DNA of 8,590 bases from an uncultured Butyrivibrio sp. (GTDB taxonomy: Bacteria > Bacillota > Clostridia > Lachnospirales > Lachnospiraceae), in assembly GCA_947169985.1 (NCBI GenBank), contig CAMVRW010000094.1, forward strand, positions 1 through 8,590, written 5' to 3'. Positions 1-7,053 of this stretch are shown here, in pieces. Within the stretch, counting starts at the first letter, position 1, and every line of letters starts with the position of its first letter. Both the position numbers and the translations under genes were made by a program. The notes below the pieces were generated by a model. The model ran no database searches. It was not told where the DNA came from and worked only from the letters and a program-made list of their open reading frames with translations.

Positions 1-1
1 G

Positions 2-76
2 GCTCCTTCAGATGTTCAGGCTAAGGAAGTTGAGGCCAGAGCAGATAAGGTTGCAGCAGCTAACTCAGAAGAATAA
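2..76 (+). CDS. 3' end of an unidentified gene (partial)
   Basis: This is the last 24 codons of a gene that begins left of the window. The frame starting at base 2 reads an Ala/Glu/Lys-rich tail (APSDVQAKEVEARADKVAAA, then NSEE) and ends at TAA 74-76, with a second in-frame stop, TAG, at 77-79. The frame starting at base 1 stops early at 22-24. The tail is charged and low in complexity, as in a flexible C-terminus or a coiled-coil end, and contains no diagnostic motif, so I assign no function. A strong terminator just downstream supports a real gene end here. Confidence 0.6.
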   Translation, partial: APSDVQAKEVEARADKVAAANSEE

Positions 77-97
77 TAGATTCATATATACATTAGG

Positions 98-129
98 CTC
101 CCTCGGAAACCCATCCGGGGGAGTTTTTT
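98..129 (+). terminator. Rho-independent terminator of the left-edge gene
   Basis: A 9-bp stem (98-106 with 115-123, one T-G wobble) closes an 8-nt loop and is followed directly by six T residues (124-129). It lies 21 bases after the left-edge gene's first stop, so it probably ends that transcript and isolates the next gene. Confidence 0.9.
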
Positions 130-142
130 AATAGGTTTTTTA

Positions 143-148
143 TATAAT
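143..148 (+). promoter_or_regulatory. Candidate -10 box for the EAL gene
   Basis: A perfect TATAAT lies just after the terminator. The matching -35 position (about 120-125) overlaps the terminator stem and fits TTGACA poorly. A TTGACG at 151-156 is an alternative -35, but has no good -10 at 16-18 bp spacing. Using this -10, transcription would start near 155, giving a leader of only about 23 bases. Confidence 0.4.
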
Positions 149-177
149 TATTGACGGTTTTGTGTTAATATTATTTC

Positions 178-2121
178 ATGCAGATGAATGCGATGTATAA
201 CTATAACTACATAGGTGAATTTGCAAGCTTGCTACTGGCAGGCCTTTTGGTGTTTGTGATGATATATTCAAAACCCCGGAAGACCTACGTCTACAAGTTT
301 CTTTTTGTTGGAGTGATCTGGTCTATAATCGCCATAATCCTCCAGATATCCATACTTTCAATTGCCAATAATCCCGACGACTATAGCAAGGAACTGTTTA
401 TGAGCCTGTTGATAATGTTCCTTCTTGCTTATAATGGGGTTCTTTATTTTATCTTTGCTTATGTAAACATGATGTCCATGGTAAGGAGAGGACAGCAAAA
501 AGAATTTATCGCCATGTATAGTGTGCTGTCCCTTATGTATGTTACGGGCATCGTGGTTGAGATAGTTGTAACCGGCCTGTATTCATACACTGTAGATGGA
601 ATAGATCTTTCGCACTTTACAAGGTTTTACTGCACTGCCGGAATTATATGTGCCATTATTTCTTTTTACGCATCAGTGACTAACAGGACACAGATTTCCA
701 GAGTTATCTGGCATACAGTCTGCATCATTGTTCCTATTGAGATAATAATACTGGTTTCTCAGATGATCGCAATTTCTGTAAGCAGAACAGTCTTTTCCGG
801 ACTTACGTATGTGCCTGTATTTACGCTGGCATTTCTTTTGTTCCACAATATACCTTACGATGAGGAGTCAGGCTGTCAAAGCAGCAATGCGCTTGATGAA
901 TTTATAAAGAAACATACAGGGAAGAGGGATTTCTACCTTATGTATGTTGAGTTCAGGATGCCCTCCAGCGAGAACTTTATCAATGAGTCAAAGGATGTGG
1001 AGTACATTGGAATTAACGCCTGCAGAACCATTGAGCGTATCAGCAATAGGATCAATATGTACAGACTCGATTATCAGAAGTTTATAAATGTTATCGATAT
1101 TTCTGATGAGAAAAAAGCTCTTTCCTATGCGGACCAGATCCGGGCAGTCTTTGACGGAGTAAAGGCAGAGCTTAAGGTGCCTTTTAACTACTACATAATA
1201 GTAGAGAAAGTTACTCCTGACCTGGATTCCCCAAAGAAGGTCAGACAGCTTAATGAGTTTGTAGAAAAGAGATTCCTGGATAAGAACGCCTGCTGCTATT
1301 ATGTTGTACAGCCGGAAGATTTTGATAACTTCGCCGAGTTCTTTGATATCAGTGTTTGCCTCAAGGATATCAGGGATAAGATGGACTATGATGATGACAG
1401 AGTAATCGCCTATGCGCAGCCCATCTACAGCGTAGAGCATGGGGGCTTCAGGGTTGCTGAAGCTTTGATGAGACTTAAGGTTGGGGACAGGATCATATCT
1501 CCTGAAAAGTTTATTCCGGTGGCTGAGAAGACTGGCTGTGTACATGCCCTTACCTGTATCATTCTGAATAAGGTCTGCAGAGCCATTGAAACCCTTGAAG
1601 ATTACTACGATTTCGATGCCATTTCCATAAATGTTTCGTCAAAAGAGCTATCTCACGATGAAATGTATCAGGACTTCCTGGATATTATTGAGCGTTATGA
1701 CATTGATATCTCAAAGATCAGAATGGAGATCACAGAAACGGCCATGTTCGAGGATTCAGATATTGCTGACAGGAATATGAAGATCCTGGACAACGAGGGA
1801 ATTCAGCTTTATCTGGATGATTTCGGAACAGGTTATTCCTCTTTGGAGAGAGTTATCAACTGTCCTGTTAAGACCGTTAAGTTCGACAAGAACCTGCTTT
1901 ACAAGTCTCTTGATGATAACAGGATGGATGACATCCTTACCTATATGATAGAGGTTCTGAAAAAGAACGGTTTCGTGACTCTTGTAGAAGGTGTAGAAGA
2001 TGAGAGTCAGAGCCAGTTCTCTGTAGATCGAGGCTTTGATTATATTCAGGGTTATCATTACGCTAAGCCTGCACCTATCGAGGATCTGAAGAAGTTCTTT
2101 AACAGGAAGAATCAGTTTTGA
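178..2121 (+). CDS. Membrane-bound EAL-domain c-di-GMP phosphodiesterase with degenerate GGDEF domain
   Basis: Predicted to hydrolyse the second messenger cyclic-di-GMP to pGpG at the inner face of the membrane. Seen in the 647-residue product: about seven hydrophobic helices (near 15-31, 39-62, 73-97, 110-134, 150-168, 177-200 and 206-224), then a GGDEF-like domain (about 250-390) in which RL-GGDEF is replaced by RLDYQKF (R296-F302), then an EAL domain (about 405-640). EAL catalytic signatures are intact: E428-A-L, N485 (INVSS), E517 (EITET), D547-D548 (DDFGTGYSSL), K568 and D570 (KFD), E604 (VEGVED) and Q624-G-Y. This suggests an active phosphodiesterase with a non-catalytic GGDEF domain. 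The seven-helix part may be a sensor of unknown ligand (inference). In-frame ATGs occur at 178, 184 and 193, none with a clear Shine-Dalgarno; a stop at 166 limits upstream extension. The gene is monocistronic between two terminators. Confidence 0.9.
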   Translation: MQMNAMYNYNYIGEFASLLLAGLLVFVMIYSKPRKTYVYKFLFVGVIWSIIAIILQISILSIANNPDDYSKELFMSLLIMFLLAYNGVLYFIFAYVNMMSMVRRGQQKEFIAMYSVLSLMYVTGIVVEIVVTGLYSYTVDGIDLSHFTRFYCTAGIICAIISFYASVTNRTQISRVIWHTVCIIVPIEIIILVSQMIAISVSRTVFSGLTYVPVFTLAFLLFHNIPYDEESGCQSSNALDEFIKKHTGKRDFYLMYVEFRMPSSENFINESKDVEYIGINACRTIERISNRINMYRLDYQKFINVIDISDEKKALSYADQIRAVFDGVKAELKVPFNYYIIVEKVTPDLDSPKKVRQLNEFVEKRFLDKNACCYYVVQPEDFDNFAEFFDISVCLKDIRDKMDYDDDRVIAYAQPIYSVEHGGFRVAEALMRLKVGDRIISPEKFIPVAEKTGCVHALTCIILNKVCRAIETLEDYYDFDAISINVSSKELSHDEMYQDFLDIIERYDIDISKIRMEITETAMFEDSDIADRNMKILDNEGIQLYLDDFGTGYSSLERVINCPVKTVKFDKNLLYKSLDDNRMDDILTYMIEVLKKNGFVTLVEGVEDESQSQFSVDRGFDYIQGYHYAKPAPIEDLKKFFNRKNQF

Positions 2122-2132
2122 TAAGCGCCTTG

Positions 2133-2162
2133 GGCTGTCACACTTAGTGTGGCAGCCTTTTT
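2133..2162 (+). terminator. Rho-independent terminator of the EAL gene
   Basis: An 11-bp stem (2133-2143 with 2147-2157, one T-G wobble) with a 3-nt TTA loop is followed by five T residues (2158-2162). It begins 11 bases after the EAL stop codon. Confidence 0.93.
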
Positions 2163-2183
2163 AATTGCCGTAATTTCGCTGCC

Positions 2184-2212
2184 TTGACAGTGATGGTATG
2201 ATTGTATACAAT
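2184..2212 (+). promoter_or_regulatory. Sigma-A promoter of the citrate synthase/regulator/IDH operon
   Basis: A perfect -35 TTGACA (2184-2189), a 17-bp spacer and a -10 TACAAT (2207-2212, one mismatch to TATAAT) predict a strong housekeeping promoter with a start near 2219 and a leader of about 53 bases. The next promoter-like signal I see on this strand lies after the operon terminator, so it should drive all three genes from 2272 to 5625. Confidence 0.8.
2201..2212. promoter_or_regulatory. Putative GntR/FCD operator overlapping the -10 box
   Basis: ATTGTATACAAT is a perfect 12-bp palindrome, extendable to an imperfect 18-bp one (2198-2215, a single mismatched pair at 2200/2213). Palindromes of the TTGTATACAA type are known targets of FCD-subgroup GntR regulators. 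The site covers the -10 box, so a bound protein would block RNA polymerase. The second gene of the operon encodes exactly such a regulator, so autoregulation is the natural inference. Confidence 0.65.
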
Positions 2213-2220
2213 TATGCACA

Positions 2221-2239
2221 TAGTACATGCTTTAGTACA
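2221..2239. repeat. Direct repeat TAGTACA in the operon leader
   Basis: TAGTACA occurs at 2221-2227 and again at 2233-2239, start to start 12 bp, about one helical turn apart and just downstream of the predicted transcription start. The second copy continues into TACAAT, which also forms the right half of the palindrome at 2201-2212. These could be accessory half-sites for the same regulator, but short AT-rich repeats also arise by chance. Confidence 0.35.
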
Positions 2240-2271
2240 ATAATTTGTGAATGTGAGGTTTTGCTGCAGTT

Positions 2272-3705
2272 ATGAGTAATCATGATACTTTCCAGAATCG
2301 GCCGGTAACTATGAACAACAAGAATAACCTGCTCCAGATCGAGGAGCACATGTATATTCTTGATGACGTAGCAAAGCCAAACGTCTTTAGAAATATGTTC
2401 CCCTATGAGGAAGTTCCCAAGATTCCATTCAATGACAGGATCGTTCCCCACAACATGCCAAAGGATATATGGATCACTGATACAACCTTCAGGGATGGTC
2501 AGCAGTCAAGAGCACCTTATACTACTGAGCAGATAGTAAGGATTTTTGACTATTTCCATGAGCTTGGCGGCCCTAACGGAATGATCAGACAGAGTGAGTT
2601 CTTCCTTTATTCCAAGACTGACAGGGATGCTGTTTATAAATGCATGGAGAGGGGATATGAGTTCCCTGAGGTAACCAGCTGGATCCGTGCCAGTGAAGAG
2701 GACTTCAAACTGGTAAAAGAGATAGGTATGAAGGAGACAGGTATCCTGGTAAGCTGCTCTGACTACCATATTTTCTTAAAGCTTAAGATGACCAGAAGAC
2801 AGGCTCTTGAGCACTACCTCAGCATAGTAAGGTCCTGCCTGGAGGAGGGCATCAGCCCAAGATGCCATCTTGAGGATATTACAAGAGCTGATATTTACGG
2901 ATTTGTTGTACCTTTCTGTATCGAGCTTATGAAGCTTAAGGATGAGTACCAGATCCCTATAAAGGTTAGAGCCTGTGACACCATGGGCTATGGCGTTAAC
3001 TTCGCCGGAGCAGTTATTCCAAGAAGTGTACAGGGAATCATATATGCAATCAACACCAACGCCAGTGTGCCCAGTGAACTTATTGAGTGGCATGGACACA
3101 ATGACTTTTACAAGGCAGTTACCAATTCCACAACAGCCTGGATCTATGGCTGTGCATCAGTTAATACATCACTGTTTGGAATCGGTGAGAGAACAGGAAA
3201 TACGCCTCTGGAGGCTATGGTATTTGAGTATGCTCAGCTTAAGGGTCACCTTAACGGCATGAACACTCAGGTTATCACAGATCTTGCTGAGTATTATGAG
3301 AAGGAGATTGGCTTTACTGTACCTGCCAACACTCCTTTTGTAGGAAAGAATTTCAACGTCACAAGGGCCGGAATCCACGCAGATGGTCTTCTGAAGAACG
3401 AGGAGATCTACAATATCTTCGATACAGAGAAGTTCCTGCGTCGTCCACCTGTAAGCGCAGTTTCGAATACATCCGGACTTGCAGGAATTGCCCATTGGAT
3501 CAACATTCATTATAAGCTTAGGGATGAACATGCACTTACCAAGCAGTCTCCACTTGTAGTAAAGCTTAAAGAGTGGGTTGATGGAGAGTATGCCGGCGGA
3601 AGAGTGACGGTAATGACCGACAACGAGCTTGTAAAAAAGATAGGTGAAGTTGGAAAAGAGCTTGGAATAGTTGTGAAGGAAGGAGAAGTGGTTACTTCAA
3701 AGTAA
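2272..3705 (+). CDS. DRE-TIM acyltransferase, probable Re-citrate synthase
   Basis: Member of the isopropylmalate/homocitrate synthase branch of DRE-TIM metallolyases, which condense acetyl-CoA with a 2-oxo acid. Proposed reaction: acetyl-CoA + oxaloacetate to citrate with Re stereochemistry, as shown for a related enzyme of Clostridium kluyveri. Seen in 477 residues: DTTFRDGQQS (D70-S79; metal ligand D and catalytic R74), HGHND (274-278; metal-binding HxH), GIGERTGN (303-310), and the post-barrel segment RAGIHADGLLK (365-375). After it only a short tail remains, with no LeuA-type leucine-sensing domain, which argues against ordinary 2-isopropylmalate synthase. Co-transcription with isocitrate dehydrogenase favours citrate as the product; homocitrate, citramalate or isopropylmalate synthase remain possible. 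The ATG at 2272 has a GAGG (2255-2258) 13 bases upstream, a long spacing; M14 (2311) is another candidate start. The next gene begins 12 bases after its stop. Confidence 0.68.
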   Translation: MSNHDTFQNRPVTMNNKNNLLQIEEHMYILDDVAKPNVFRNMFPYEEVPKIPFNDRIVPHNMPKDIWITDTTFRDGQQSRAPYTTEQIVRIFDYFHELGGPNGMIRQSEFFLYSKTDRDAVYKCMERGYEFPEVTSWIRASEEDFKLVKEIGMKETGILVSCSDYHIFLKLKMTRRQALEHYLSIVRSCLEEGISPRCHLEDITRADIYGFVVPFCIELMKLKDEYQIPIKVRACDTMGYGVNFAGAVIPRSVQGIIYAINTNASVPSELIEWHGHNDFYKAVTNSTTAWIYGCASVNTSLFGIGERTGNTPLEAMVFEYAQLKGHLNGMNTQVITDLAEYYEKEIGFTVPANTPFVGKNFNVTRAGIHADGLLKNEEIYNIFDTEKFLRRPPVSAVSNTSGLAGIAHWINIHYKLRDEHALTKQSPLVVKLKEWVDGEYAGGRVTVMTDNELVKKIGEVGKELGIVVKEGEVVTSK

Positions 3706-3717
3706 CCCTGGTGAAGT

Positions 3718-4401
3718 ATGGACAATCGGGATTTGAAGCAGGAAGTTACTGACAAATACTCACTAAGAGGCCGTGTTTTCCATAGGATCAGAGAAGATAT
3801 ATTAAATGGTAAATATAAGGATCACGAGGAGCTTAAGGAGGTTGCCATCGGACAGGAACTGGGAGTATCCAGAACACCTGTAAGAGAGGCCTTCAGACAG
3901 CTGGAACTGGAAGGACTTATACAGATTATCCCCAACAGAGGTGCCTATGTTACCGGTATCAAGGTGAAGGATATCCAGGACATCTACATGATCAGATCAA
4001 AGCTTGAAGGGCTTTGCGCAAGATGGGCCTGTGAGAATATCACTGACGAGCAGCTGGAGGAAATGGAGGAGATTATTTACCTTGCAGAGTTTCATGCTGC
4101 CCGTGGCCATATGGAGCAGATGGCTGAGCTTGACAACAGATTCCACACCATCCTTTATGAAGCTTCTGGCTCTAAGATGCTTGAGCACCTTCTTAAGGAC
4201 TACCACCAGTACGTTTGGAGAGTAAGGCAAAAGACACTTTCTTCAAATCGTGGTGCTGTCTCAAACGTTGAGCACAAGTACATCATGGAGGCTATCAGGG
4301 AAAAAAATCCGGATAAGGCCGAGGAACTGGCAAACCAGCATATGTTAAATGCCTATGAGAATATGATCGATAAAGGCCTTTTAGATATGTTTGAGTCATA
4401 A
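3718..4401 (+). CDS. GntR-family transcriptional regulator, FCD (FadR) subgroup
   Basis: A one-component DNA-binding regulator of 227 residues, normal for the family. The N-terminal winged helix-turn-helix (about 18-82) includes the recognition helix segment SRTPVREAFRQLE (51-63) and the wing ending NRGAYV. The C-terminal all-helical FCD domain (about 90-220) keeps the four residues that usually bind a metal near the ligand pocket: D139, H143, H186 and H208. Family members commonly sense small organic acids; here citrate, isocitrate, 2-oxoglutarate or a related acid would fit (inference). It sits between the two enzymes it probably controls, 12 bases after the synthase and 21 before isocitrate dehydrogenase. 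The palindrome at 2201-2212 is the likely binding site. The start is supported only by a weak GGTGAAG close to the ATG, suggesting translational coupling to the upstream gene. Confidence 0.92.
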   Translation: MDNRDLKQEVTDKYSLRGRVFHRIREDILNGKYKDHEELKEVAIGQELGVSRTPVREAFRQLELEGLIQIIPNRGAYVTGIKVKDIQDIYMIRSKLEGLCARWACENITDEQLEEMEEIIYLAEFHAARGHMEQMAELDNRFHTILYEASGSKMLEHLLKDYHQYVWRVRQKTLSSNRGAVSNVEHKYIMEAIREKNPDKAEELANQHMLNAYENMIDKGLLDMFES

Positions 4402-4408
4402 AGAGTAG

Positions 4409-4415
4409 AAAGGAG
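4409..4415 (+). promoter_or_regulatory. Ribosome binding site that sets a TTG start
   Basis: AAAGGAG lies 7 bases before TTG at 4423, ideal spacing. The first in-frame ATG (4438) is 22 bases away. This identifies TTG as the start of the isocitrate dehydrogenase gene. Confidence 0.85.
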
Positions 4416-4422
4416 CACTACA

Positions 4423-5625
4423 TTGGACAAGATTCAGATGACAACTCCCATCGTTGAGATGGATGGGGATGAGATGACAAGAGTACTCTGGCAGATGATC
4501 AAGGATAAGCTTATCCTTCCCTTCATCGACCTTAAGAGTGAGTACTATGACCTGGGACTTAAGCACAGAGATGAGACAGATGATCAGGTAACTGTTGATT
4601 CTGCCAAGGCAACACTTAAGTATGGAGTAGCTGTAAAGTGCGCTACCATCACTCCCAATAACGAGCGTGTAGAGGAATACAACCTCAAGAAGATGTGGAA
4701 GAGCCCTAACGGAACCATCAGAGCTATTCTTGACGGAACTGTTTTCCGTACGCCTATCATGGTAAAGGGAATCGAGCCTAATGTAAGAACCTGGGCAGAA
4801 CCGATTACACTGGCAAGACATGCTTATGGTGATGTTTATAAGAATGTGGAGATCAAGGTTCCCGGTCCCGGAAAGGCTGAGCTTGTCTTTACAGGAGCAG
4901 ACGGAAAAGAGATCCGTGAGACAATCCATGAATTTGACGGCCCCGGCATTATTCAGGGTGTTCACAACCTTGACGCATCTATACAGAGCTTTGCAAGAGC
5001 CTGCTTTAAGTATGCTCTTTCTGAGAAAAAAGAGCTTTGGCTTGGAACAAAGGATACCATTTCAAAGACCTATGACAGAAGATTTAGAGAGATTTTTGAT
5101 GAGGTATATGAGGCTGAGTTCAAGGCTGACTTTGAAAAGGCAGGAATCACCTATTTCTACACACTTATCGATGATGCTGTAGCCCGTGTAATGAAGTCCA
5201 AGGGTGGCTTTATCTGGGCCTGTAAGAACTACGACGGCGATGTTATGAGTGATATGGTGTCATCAGCCTTTGGTTCACTGGCCATGATGACATCAGTCCT
5301 TGTATCTCCAACAGGAGTTTACGAGTACGAGGCAGCTCACGGTACAGTACAGAGGCACTACTACAAGTACCTTAAGGGTGAGCCTACATCTACCAACCCT
5401 GTAGCTACAATCTTTGCATGGACAGGGGCTCTTAGAAAGAGAGGAGAGCTGGATGGAATAAAAGGGCTTATGGACTGGGCTGATAAGATGGAGAAGGCAA
5501 CTCTTTCTGTCATCGAATCCGGCCGTATGACAGGAGACCTTGTCCTTATTACAACCCTTCCAAATCCTGTTAAGCTTGGAAGTGAAGAGTTCCTTGATGC
5601 AATTGCAGAGGAATTTGCAAAATAA
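4423..5625 (+). CDS. icd: NADP-dependent isocitrate dehydrogenase, eukaryotic-like homodimeric type
   Basis: Oxidatively decarboxylates isocitrate to 2-oxoglutarate with NADP+, in the cytoplasm. The 400-residue product resembles human IDH1/IDH2 rather than E. coli Icd. Seen: the substrate loop SPNGTIR (S94, N96, R100), LARHAYGD with R132 in the same numbering as the human IDH1 hotspot arginine, catalytic Y139, K210 in LGTKDTI, metal ligands D273 and D277 in [10 protein letters not shown], and HGTVQRHY with R311-H312, the pair that reads the NADP 2'-phosphate. All key residues are present, so it should be active and NADP-specific. It is last in the operon after the putative citrate synthase and the GntR regulator, and probably supplies 2-oxoglutarate and NADPH for glutamate synthesis. 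The start is TTG, fixed by the strong upstream AAAGGAG. It ends TAA TAG. Confidence 0.95.
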   Translation: MDKIQMTTPIVEMDGDEMTRVLWQMIKDKLILPFIDLKSEYYDLGLKHRDETDDQVTVDSAKATLKYGVAVKCATITPNNERVEEYNLKKMWKSPNGTIRAILDGTVFRTPIMVKGIEPNVRTWAEPITLARHAYGDVYKNVEIKVPGPGKAELVFTGADGKEIRETIHEFDGPGIIQGVHNLDASIQSFARACFKYALSEKKELWLGTKDTISKTYDRRFREIFDEVYEAEFKADFEKAGITYFYTLIDDAVARVMKSKGGFIWACKNYDGDVMSDMVSSAFGSLAMMTSVLVSPTGVYEYEAAHGTVQRHYYKYLKGEPTSTNPVATIFAWTGALRKRGELDGIKGLMDWADKMEKATLSVIESGRMTGDLVLITTLPNPVKLGSEEFLDAIAEEFAK

Positions 5626-5641
5626 TAGTGTATTAGTATTT

Positions 5642-5678
5642 AAAAGAGCTTTGGATTACGCGCCGAAGCTCTTTTTTT
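5642..5678 (+). terminator. Rho-independent terminator of the icd operon
   Basis: A 13-bp stem (5642-5654 with 5663-5675, one T-G wobble) closes an 8-nt loop and runs into seven T residues (5672-5678). It starts 16 bases after the isocitrate dehydrogenase stop. The A-rich left arm would also give a T-run on the other strand, but no converging gene is seen. Confidence 0.93.
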
Positions 5679-5692
5679 GTCCTATATTCGCA

Positions 5693-5701
5693 TGGTATAA
5701 T
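5693..5701 (+). promoter_or_regulatory. Extended -10 promoter of the MFS gene
   Basis: TGGTATAAT is a perfect extended -10 (TGn plus TATAAT at 5696-5701). The -35 position at 17-bp spacing is only a T run (5673-5678) from the preceding terminator, so recognition would rely on the TGn element. The predicted start near 5708 gives a leader of about 32 bases. Confidence 0.6.
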
Positions 5702-5739
5702 TACTTGGGATAAATCAATGAAAAAAGGGGATTGGGGGA

Positions 5740-7053
5740 ATGAAACTTAACTACAAACGTACTATATTAATCGGATTTGCTTTTCTTTCTATCTGTGCAT
5801 TCTGGCAGTTCTATGACAATGAGATCCCAAAGATACTGAAATATTCCTTTGGACTGGGTGAAACCGTGACAGGAGCAATAATGGCTCTTGATAACGTGCT
5901 GGCTCTTTTCCTGTTGCCACTTTTTGGAGCATTGTCAGACAAGACAGATACCAAGATTGGAAAGAGAACACCGTTTATTTTAGTGGGCACGGCTCTTTCT
6001 GTTATTTTCTTTTTTGTACTTATTCAGATTGCTCGCCCTAGTGGAAACATCGGCTTTTTTATTCTTATTCTTTTGCTTCTTTTACTATCTATGGGAATTT
6101 ACAGATCTCCGGCTGTTTCAATGATGCCTGATCTTACACCGGCGCCTCTTCGAAGTGCAGCTAATGCCGTTATCAATCTTATGGGAGCGCTGGGCGGCGT
6201 ATTTACTTTGGTTATGACCATGCTTCTTTTAAAGAGCAACGGTGATGAGAGTCAGACAAACTATACACCACTTATGCTCAGTATAGAATTATGCCTTATT
6301 ATTTCCATAACTATCATGTTCCTTACAGTTAAGGAAAAGAAGATAAAGCAGCAGATAGAGGCTGAGGGAGGACTTCAGTCCCTTGGAGAAGAGATGGACC
6401 AGGAGGTAAAGGACGTCCTTTCAAATGTTGGAAAAAAGCTTCCAAAGGACGTGTATAAGAGCCTTGCGTTTCTGCTTATGTCAGTAGCCTTCTGGTTTAT
6501 GGCCTACAACGCAGTGACAACAGCATTTACCAGATACGTGACAGAAGTATGGCACCTGGAGGGTGGAAGCTACGCAGGAACCATGATGATCGCCACAGTA
6601 GCAGCTGTTCTTAGCTATATTCCAATAGGTAAGATCTCCAGCGTATTTGGCAGGAAGAAGGTTATCCTTTCAGGTATAGTTCTCATGAGTATATGCTATA
6701 TGGCCATCGCCTTCATGAACACCTGCTCAGGAATTATCAACATCTTCTTTGCACTTATCGGTATTGGCTGGGCTGCCATCAATGTAAATTCTTATCCGAT
6801 GGTGGTTGAGATGAGTAAGTCCGGGGATATAGGAAAGTATACCGGAACCTATTACACCTTCTCCATGGCAGCACAAGTTTTCACACCTATACTGTCAGGC
6901 TTCCTGTTAGAGCATGTATCCTACAGGACTCTGTTCCCATACGCCTTTGTGTTCTCTACTCTGGCATTCTTCACAATGCTCATGGTAAAGCATGGAGATT
7001 CAAGGCCTGCAGCTAAAAAGAGTGTTCTGGAGCATTTTGATGTAGATGATTAA
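5740..7053 (+). CDS. MFS transporter, SLC45/GPH-like (probable sugar:cation symporter)
   Basis: A 437-residue, 12-helix inner membrane carrier of the major facilitator superfamily. Two six-helix halves are separated by a charged cytoplasmic loop (about 198-240). Loop 2-3 carries the GALSDKTDTKIGKRTPF signature (63-79), matching the GxxSDxxxxxxGRRRPF pattern of sucrose-type (SLC45/SUT) and glycoside-pentoside-hexuronide carriers. The equivalent loop in the second half contains VFGRKK (302-307). The stretch MMPDLTP...RSAANAVINLMG (128-149) is also typical of the SLC45 group. Substrate cannot be read from sequence: a di- or oligosaccharide is likely by family, but no glycoside hydrolase or sugar kinase is adjacent. 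AAGGGG (5725-5730) is 9 bases before the ATG. Its own promoter and the terminator before it make it independent of the icd operon. I see no GC-rich terminator after it. Confidence 0.85.
   Translation: MKLNYKRTILIGFAFLSICAFWQFYDNEIPKILKYSFGLGETVTGAIMALDNVLALFLLPLFGALSDKTDTKIGKRTPFILVGTALSVIFFFVLIQIARPSGNIGFFILILLLLLLSMGIYRSPAVSMMPDLTPAPLRSAANAVINLMGALGGVFTLVMTMLLLKSNGDESQTNYTPLMLSIELCLIISITIMFLTVKEKKIKQQIEAEGGLQSLGEEMDQEVKDVLSNVGKKLPKDVYKSLAFLLMSVAFWFMAYNAVTTAFTRYVTEVWHLEGGSYAGTMMIATVAAVLSYIPIGKISSVFGRKKVILSGIVLMSICYMAIAFMNTCSGIINIFFALIGIGWAAINVNSYPMVVEMSKSGDIGKYTGTYYTFSMAAQVFTPILSGFLLEHVSYRTLFPYAFVFSTLAFFTMLMVKHGDSRPAAKKSVLEHFDVDD

Noticed and set aside
151..174. TTGACG with TATTAT as a promoter for the EAL gene
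   Set aside because: The spacing is only 12 bp, too short for sigma-A; the TATAAT at 143-148 is the better candidate.
988..1545. 185-residue open frame on the minus strand inside the EAL gene
   Set aside because: It lies wholly within a well-supported gene with intact motifs on the other strand, and its translation shows no recognisable domain; it is a shadow frame.
4396..4965. 189-residue minus-strand frame across the regulator/icd junction
   Set aside because: It is antisense to strongly conserved icd coding sequence, with no ribosome binding site or domain signature that I can see.
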